Shown here piece by piece: positions 59,606-64,000 of a DNA stretch of 64,000 nt; the first letter of the stretch is position 1; each line of letters begins with the position of its first letter. The position numbers and the translations under genes were made by a program. The notes below the pieces were generated by a model, which did no database searches, was not told the origin of the DNA, and saw nothing but the letters and a program-made list of their open reading frames with translations. Origin of the DNA: Isoptericola sp044389085 (GTDB lineage Bacteria > Actinomycetota > Actinomycetes > Actinomycetales > Cellulomonadaceae); assembly GCF_044389085.1 (NCBI RefSeq), contig NZ_JBIRXP010000001.1, positions 806,001 through 870,000 on the forward strand, in the 5' to 3' direction.

Positions 59606-60402
59606 TTGTCGTTCTCCTTCAGCCAGGCGAGGGACGCGGCGACGCCCTCGAAGACGTCGCCCGCGTAGGAGTCGAACTCCACGACGCGGATGGCCTGCGG
59701 CGCGGCGGAGAGGATCGCCGGCACGTCGACGTCGCCCTGACCGGCGGGCACCTGGTTCTCGTACGCGGCCTTGAGGGCCGGCGGCACGTCGAGGGCGCTC
59801 TCGCTGGACGGGAGCACGGTGGCGATGTCGCCCGACACCTCGCCGTCCTTGACGTGGATCGCGACGACGCGGTCGCCGAGCGTCTTGAGCACCGCGGGGG
59901 CGTCGGCGCCGCCGACGGTGGCCCAGAAGGTGTCGACCTCGAGCACGGCCTCGGGGTCGAGGTGCTCGGCGAAGATCTCGAAGACGGCGCGGCCGTCGAC
60001 CTTGTTGGTGAACTCCCACTGGTGGTTGTGGTAGCCGAAGCGCAGGCCGTGGCCGGCGGCACGGACCGTCAGCTCGTTGACGCGCTCGGCGAGCTTCTTC
60101 GCGTCGTCCGCCGTCTGCCACCGCTCGGTGGGGACGAACGGGTCGATGACGATCCCGATGCCGAGGCGCGCGGCGGCGTCGAAGACGACGTCCGGCTCGG
60201 CGGCGTCGATGACGCCGGCGTGGCCGGACGGCGCGGCCAGGCCGGTGGCGGCGAACGCACGCTCGAAGTCGGCGACGCGCTCGACGAACGCGTACGGCTC
60301 GACGTGCTCGTACCCGATCTCGCGCACGCGCGCGACGGCGGCGTCCAGGTCGGCGGCGATGGCATCCCGCAGCGAGTACAGCTGCACGGACGTGATGGGC
60401 AT
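59602..60402 (-). CDS. TIM-barrel sugar phosphate isomerase/epimerase-like protein
   Basis: 266 residues of the xylose-isomerase-like TIM-barrel family (IolE/hydroxypyruvate isomerase relatives). SVQLYSLRDAIAADLDAAVA at the start, FGYHNHQWEF, VLEVDTFWATVGG, VAIHVKDG and VVEFDSYAG contain the His, Glu, Asp metal ligands. ATG 60402 has AAGGAG 6 nt upstream and is favoured over a start 48 nt earlier. It forms an operon with the Gfo/Idh/MocA gene downstream. Known relatives isomerise, epimerise, or cleave 3-keto-glycosides; the neighbour suggests the last, as inference. Confidence 0.88.
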   Translation of the reverse strand: MPITSVQLYSLRDAIAADLDAAVARVREIGYEHVEPYAFVERVADFERAFAATGLAAPSGHAGVIDAAEPDVVFDAAARLGIGIVIDPFVPTERWQTADDAKKLAERVNELTVRAAGHGLRFGYHNHQWEFTNKVDGRAVFEIFAEHLDPEAVLEVDTFWATVGGADAPAVLKTLGDRVVAIHVKDGEVSGDIATVLPSSESALDVPPALKAAYENQVPAGQGDVDVPAILSAAPQAIRVVEFDSYAGDVFEGVAASLAWLKENDK

Positions 60403-60499
60403 CTGGGGCTCCTTCGCGTGGTCTGCGGTCCGACTTCCGTCGATGCCCATACAGAAGTACGTCGCAGCGCGCCGGAAGCCGTGGACGAGCCTACCCCCA

Positions 60500-60520
60500 A
60501 AACCTCACAGTGGAAGGTTT
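60500..60520. promoter_or_regulatory. Inverted repeat in divergent intergenic region
   Basis: AAACCT (60500-60505) and AGGTTT (60515-60520) with a 9-nt spacer, in the 202-nt gap between the divergent isomerase gene (ATG 60402) and the DHFR-like gene (ATG 60605). AT-rich within GC-rich DNA. Could be a regulator site for the isomerase-oxidoreductase pair, for example for the TetR protein; unproven. I see nothing else in the gap beyond the ribosome sites. Confidence 0.35.
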
Positions 60521-60604
60521 CTGCTCCGATGAGTTCGCGGGACCACCCCGGTCTGCACCCTGAGCCGGCCGACCGTCCGGGCCGGACGACCCCGGGAGGA
60601 CATC

Positions 60605-61246
60605 ATGGGACTGATCCACCTCGAGCTGTTCGCCACCCTCGACCTCGTCGCCCAGGCGCCCGGCGGCCCCGACGAGGACCCGGAGGGCTTCCCGTTCGGC
60701 GGCTGGCAGGCCCCCTTGATCGACGAGGTCGCCGGGCAGCAGATCGACGCCGCCTACGGCGAGGGCACGGACGCCCTCCTGCTGGGGCGGCGCACGTACG
60801 ACATCTTCGCCGCCTACTGGCCGCACCAGAGCGGCGGCGGCCAGGACGGCGACATCGCGACCCTGTTCAACAGCATCCCGAAGTACGTCGCCTCCCGCGG
60901 CACCCCGGACCTCTCGTGGGCAGGCTCCACCCAGCTCGGGCCGGACCTGCCCGCCGCCGTGCGGGAGGTCCGCGACCGGCACGAGCACGTCCGGGTGGTC
61001 GGCAGCCTCGACCTCGTGCAGACCCTCCTGCACGAGAAGCTCTTCGACCGCATCGACCTGTGGGTGCACCCCATCGTGCTCGGCGTCGGGAAGAAGGTGT
61101 TCGACGGCGGCGAGGTGCCCACCAACCTCACGCTCCTCGAGCCACCCGCCGCGGGGCCGAGCGGCACCGTGTACCTCCATTACGGGCTCGCCGACGGCGT
61201 GCCCGCCACCGGCGACATGGGCGCACCCGACCGCGGCGCCGATTAG
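60605..61246 (+). CDS. Dihydrofolate reductase-like / RibD C-terminal domain protein
   Basis: 213 residues of the DHFR/RibD-C superfamily: HLELFATLDLVAQAPGG at the start, ALLLGRRTYDIFAAYWP (about 56-72) and VVGSLDLVQTLLHEKLFDRI then HPIVLGVGKKVFDGG. NADPH-using reductase of unknown substrate; not the classical FolA. ATG 60605 is preceded by GGGAGGA. Its stop and the stop of the convergent arfB share TTAG (61243-61246). Confidence 0.9.
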   Translation: MGLIHLELFATLDLVAQAPGGPDEDPEGFPFGGWQAPLIDEVAGQQIDAAYGEGTDALLLGRRTYDIFAAYWPHQSGGGQDGDIATLFNSIPKYVASRGTPDLSWAGSTQLGPDLPAAVREVRDRHEHVRVVGSLDLVQTLLHEKLFDRIDLWVHPIVLGVGKKVFDGGEVPTNLTLLEPPAAGPSGTVYLHYGLADGVPATGDMGAPDRGAD

Positions 61247-61680
61247 TCCTGGGGTGGCCGCCGCATCCGCTTGACCCCCGAGCGCCGCTTCTTCGCGTCG
61301 ATGCGCCGCTCCACAGAGCCACGGGTCGGGCGCGTCGGGCGACGTCGGGGCCCGGGCGGCGCCAGGGCGTCCGCGACGAGCGCCGCCAGCCGGACCCGTG
61401 CGGCGTCACGGTTGCGCAGCTGGGCGCGGTGCTCGGACGCCACCACGGTCAGCACCCCGCCGGGTGCCCGCCGGCCGAGCCGCTCGAGGACCCGCGCCCG
61501 CTGCGCCGCGGAGAGGACCGCCGAGGCCCCGACGTCCCAGGACAGCTCGACGCGTGAGTCCGCCGTGTTGACGCCCTGACCGCCGGGCCCCGAGGAGCGC
61601 GAGAACCGCCAGGTCAGCTCCTGCGTGGGGATGACGAGGGCAGGGGTCACCCGGAGTCCGGCACGGGCGTCGTCGGGCAC
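61243..61680 (-). CDS. arfB: Ribosome rescue hydrolase ArfB (YaeJ family)
   Basis: Releases peptides from stalled ribosomes by hydrolysing peptidyl-tRNA. 145 residues. FSRSSGPGGQGVNTADSRVE contains the catalytic GGQ loop (about residues 32-34). The C-terminal tail is basic (RRPTRPTRG, AKKRRSGVKRMRR), as needed to enter the empty mRNA channel. GTG 61680 is used here; GTG at VTPALVIPTQEL eleven residues later is an alternative. Convergent with the DHFR-like gene. Call firm. Confidence 0.93.
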   Translation of the reverse strand: MPDDARAGLRVTPALVIPTQELTWRFSRSSGPGGQGVNTADSRVELSWDVGASAVLSAAQRARVLERLGRRAPGGVLTVVASEHRAQLRNRDAARVRLAALVADALAPPGPRRRPTRPTRGSVERRIDAKKRRSGVKRMRRPPQD

Positions 61681-61747
61681 GCGACCATGATGCCCGAGCC
61701 TGCCGACACCGTGCCCGCCGCGCGCAGCTCTTTCCGGAGGCCGGGGC

Positions 61748-62791
61748 TCACGCCCCGGGCCGGGACGTCAGGCTCTCCTGCTCGTCGACGGTCATGGCGA
61801 CGGGCCAGCCCGCGTCCGTCCACGCGAGGCTGCGGATCGCCAGCGTGGGCGTGCCGCCGTCCGCGCCGTCGTAGAAGTGGAACCCGAGCAGCTCGTCGCC
61901 GCCGCCGACGGCGACCGACTCGCCGCCCGGGCCGATCATGTCGCCGACGGCGTCCAGCACGGGGGTGCCGCCGTCCTCGAGCAGCGAGTCCCCCTCGGCG
62001 TCCACGTACGGGCCCGTGATGTCCTCCGCGCGGCCGACCTCGACGTGGTAGGTGCTGTCCGTGCCCTGGCAGCACGAGTCCTTGGAGACGAAGAGGTACC
62101 AGTACCCGCCGTGGTGCAGCAGCGCCGGGGCCTCGATCGCGTTCGTCGCGTCACCGCGGCTGGCGATCACCTGCGGCTCGCCGCCCTCGACCGGCATCCC
62201 GCTCGGCCACGACAGCTCGACCAGCTGGATCCCGCCCCAGAACGACCCGAACGCCATCCACGGGGTGCCGTCCTCGTCGGTCACCACGGCCGGGTCGATC
62301 GCGTTGTAGCCGTCGCCCGCCGACGACTGCCAGACGATCCCCCGGTCCTGCCACGCGACGTCGGCCCCCAGCTCGTCGGACGTCATGAGGCCGATGGCCG
62401 AGGTGTTCGACCCGAACGTCGACGCGGCGTAGTAGAGGTACCAGGTGCCGTCGTGCTCCACGACCTCCGGGGCCCACAGGTTGGTGACGCCGGGAACCGC
62501 CTCCTGCTGCCACGCCGGTCGGTCGTCCGGGAGCACCTCGCCCTCGTACGTCCAGGCGTTGCCGTCGACGGAGTGCCGCACCTGGATCGCGCCGAGGCCC
62601 TTGGTCAGGTTCCCGGTGGAGAAGACCCACCAGTCCTCGCCGTCGACGACGAGCGAGGGGTCGTGCACCTCGACGTCGCCCTCGACGGGGACGACGGTCC
62701 CCGCGACCGGGTCGGCGCCGCAGGCCGCGAGCAGCACCACGGACACCGCCCCGGCGAGCGTCGCGGCGGCCCGCCGGGGCGTGCGTCTCAT
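61748..62791 (-). CDS. GH43 family glycosidase, arabinan endo-hydrolase/arabinofuranosidase-like lipoprotein
   Basis: 347 residues. Lipoprotein signal MRRTPRRAAATLAGAVSVVL with lipobox LLAAC (Cys24), so anchored outside the membrane. Five-bladed propeller of GH43: base Asp44 in VHDPSLVV, the pKa-modulating Asp in YNAIDPAVV, the acid Glu in AIEAPALLHH, plus NLWAPEVVEH and MAFGSFWGGIQL, typical of arabinanases. ATG 62791 overlaps the stop of the GH51 gene (ATGA). With GH51 it can break arabinan or arabinoxylan side chains. Exact specificity (endo-arabinanase or arabinofuranosidase) open. Confidence 0.9.
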   Translation of the reverse strand: MRRTPRRAAATLAGAVSVVLLAACGADPVAGTVVPVEGDVEVHDPSLVVDGEDWWVFSTGNLTKGLGAIQVRHSVDGNAWTYEGEVLPDDRPAWQQEAVPGVTNLWAPEVVEHDGTWYLYYAASTFGSNTSAIGLMTSDELGADVAWQDRGIVWQSSAGDGYNAIDPAVVTDEDGTPWMAFGSFWGGIQLVELSWPSGMPVEGGEPQVIASRGDATNAIEAPALLHHGGYWYLFVSKDSCCQGTDSTYHVEVGRAEDITGPYVDAEGDSLLEDGGTPVLDAVGDMIGPGGESVAVGGGDELLGFHFYDGADGGTPTLAIRSLAWTDAGWPVAMTVDEQESLTSRPGA

Positions 62792-64000
62792 CGGGCGAGC
62801 CGGATCATCGACCAGGACACCGCCGGCAGCGTGGCGGTCAGGTGCCCGTCGGCGATCGCGGCGGTGTCGTTCGCCCGCGGTGCGACCGAGTCGTCGTCGT
62901 CGGCCGTCGCCGACCAGTACACGTCCGGGTTGGAGAGGGTGACCGCCTCGACGACGCGCAGCCCCGGCACCGAGCGCAGGTCGGCCTCGAGGCGGACCTC
63001 CTCGGTCACCGACCGGTTCACGACGAACGCCACGAGCTCGCCGGTCTGCTCGTCCCAGGTCGCCGCCGCGTCCACGAGGGGCGCGTCGCCGAACCGTGCC
63101 GTCTCGTACGTCGGCGTCTCGAGCGCGACCTGCAGGACCTCCCCCGCGGCGTGGTTCGACGTCAGCGCGAACGGGTGGAACGTCGTCTGCTTCCACAGCC
63201 GCCCGCCCGGCTCGGTCATCATCGGGGCGATGACGTTCACCAGCTGTGCCAGCGACGCGGCGTGCACCCGGTCGGAGTTCCGCAGCAGCGAGATGAGCAG
63301 GTTGCCCACCACCACGGCGTCGGCGACGTTGTACCGGTCCTCCAGCAGCACGGGCGCCACCGGCCAGTCGTCGCCCGACGGCGGCCTCGACTCGGCGCGC
63401 TTCTGGTACCAGACGTTCCACTCGTCGAAGGAGATGTGGATCCGCTTGTCCGTCTTGAGCCGTGCACGGACGGCGTCGGCGGTCGCCGCGACCGAGGCGA
63501 CGAAGTGGTCCATGTCGACGGCCGAGGCGAGGAACGAGCCGAGATCGCCGTCCTCCTCCCAGTAGTAGGCGTGCGCGGAGACGTAGTCGACCTGCTCGTA
63601 CGCCTCGGTGAGCACGATCCGCTCCCACTCGCCGAACGTCGGCATCGACGACTGCGACGAGCCGCATGCGACCAGCTCGAGGTCGGGCTGGATCTGCCGC
63701 ATCGCCCGCGCGGTCTCGGCGGCGAGCCGCCCGTACTCCTCGGGCGTCTTGTGGCCGGTCTGCCACGGGCCGTCCATCTCGTTGCCCAGGCACCACATCT
63801 TGACGCGGTACGGCTCGGGGGCGCCGTTGGCCCGGCGCAGGTCGGACCAGTAGGTGCCGCCGGGGACGTTGCAGTACTCGAGCAGGTCGAGCGCCTCCTG
63901 CACGCCGCGGGTGCCCAGGTTCACCGCCATCATTGGCTCGACGCCGGCCTGGGCGCACCAGCGCATGAACTCGTCGGTGCCGACGAGGTTCGGCTCGGTC
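62788..64000 (-). CDS. GH51 alpha-L-arabinofuranosidase, partial (N-terminus beyond window)
   Basis: 403 residues are visible up to the window edge; the frame stays open through TEPNLVGTDEF at 63967-63999, so the start lies beyond 64000 (the ATG at 63966 is internal). The acid/base Glu is in KMWCLGNEMDGPW, the nucleophile Glu in HISFDEWNVWY, and the beta-sandwich end includes WSMIRLAR. GH51 enzymes remove terminal arabinose from arabinan and arabinoxylan and usually act inside the cell. Operon with the GH43 lipoprotein gene (4-nt overlap). Complete GH51 proteins have about 500 residues, so roughly 100 are missing. Confidence 0.92.
   Translation of the reverse strand, partial: TEPNLVGTDEFMRWCAQAGVEPMMAVNLGTRGVQEALDLLEYCNVPGGTYWSDLRRANGAPEPYRVKMWCLGNEMDGPWQTGHKTPEEYGRLAAETARAMRQIQPDLELVACGSSQSSMPTFGEWERIVLTEAYEQVDYVSAHAYYWEEDGDLGSFLASAVDMDHFVASVAATADAVRARLKTDKRIHISFDEWNVWYQKRAESRPPSGDDWPVAPVLLEDRYNVADAVVVGNLLISLLRNSDRVHAASLAQLVNVIAPMMTEPGGRLWKQTTFHPFALTSNHAAGEVLQVALETPTYETARFGDAPLVDAAATWDEQTGELVAFVVNRSVTEEVRLEADLRSVPGLRVVEAVTLSNPDVYWSATADDDDSVAPRANDTAAIADGHLTATLPAVSWSMIRLAR

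Noticed and set aside
62788..63966. Complete GH51 gene starting at ATG 63966
   Set aside because: The frame continues in homologous sequence (LVGTDEF) to the window end, so the gene is partial.

Overview
The window is chromosomal DNA from a very GC-rich actinobacterium. The gene families (TatA/TatC next to PafB/PafC and HelY, class E sortase, F420-type LLM oxidoreductase, ECF sigma factor with a DGPF protein, many leaderless starts) and the plant-polysaccharide genes point to Micrococcales, most likely the Cellulomonadaceae/Promicromonosporaceae (Cellulomonas, Cellulosimicrobium, Isoptericola-like). This placement is inferred from gene content, not from a marker gene. I see no rRNA, tRNA or CRISPR array. 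Coding density is high, and many genes overlap by 4 nt at stop/start.

Layout. 0-11 kb: a YtcJ-like amidohydrolase, then (all minus strand) the actinobacterial block helY - lipid kinase - tatC - tatA - small membrane protein - pafC - pafB, divergent from a DUF3866 gene. 11-15.3 kb: a five-gene MoxR/DUF58/DUF4129 operon. 15.3-18.4 kb: dps with a Lys-rich tail, an acetyltransferase, a catalytically degenerate tyrosine-recombinase-like gene flanked by imperfect direct repeats, and a yigZ gene broken by a one-base frameshift that ends in a 31-bp-arm palindrome. 18.4-24.3 kb: eukaryotic-type UGPase, YciO/YrdC-like protein, a PLP dehydratase divergent from a LysR regulator with a clear operator between them, and a lipase maturation factor homologue. 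24.2-30.3 kb: a heterodimeric ABC exporter with one degenerate ATP site, and thiD-tenA under a TPP riboswitch. 30.5-36.3 kb: copper genes (YcnI, CopC), a long coiled-coil membrane protein, acylphosphatase, methyltransferase, class E sortase.

36.3-43 kb: LacI regulator, LLM oxidoreductase, a homomeric-type ABC exporter, a stand-alone ScoMcrA-head-like protein with a zinc ribbon, a methyltransferase, and an ECF42-like sigma factor with its DGPF partner. 43-45.4 kb: a probable persulfide-response operon (CoA-disulfide-reductase/rhodanese fusion, CstR-like repressor, small Zn protein) with an operator lying between its -35 and -10. 45.4-50.6 kb: an MFS transporter and a four-gene operon (APC permease, lipoprotein, DUF350, glutathionylspermidine-synthase-like ATP-grasp ligase) resembling E. 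coli yjfMLC. 50.6-51.3 kb: a decayed IS110-family element. 51.4-56.1 kb: a rhamnose-type ABC transporter operon (ATPase, two permeases, binding protein) with no rhamnose catabolic genes beside it. 56-61.7 kb: RtcB, a possible 41-aa gene, TetR, a Gfo/Idh/MocA oxidoreductase with a TIM-barrel isomerase, a DHFR-like protein and ArfB. 61.7-64 kb: GH43 and GH51 arabinan-degrading enzymes, the latter cut by the window end.

How the parts work together. The right third is a carbohydrate-acquisition neighbourhood: arabinan hydrolysis, sugar uptake and ketosugar-type oxidoreductase/isomerase. The left half is housekeeping and stress: Tat export, DNA-damage control by PafBC, RNA helicase, Dps and thiamine salvage. 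Long perfect or near-perfect hairpins without T-tracts separate several convergent or tandem transcription units and probably serve as terminators.
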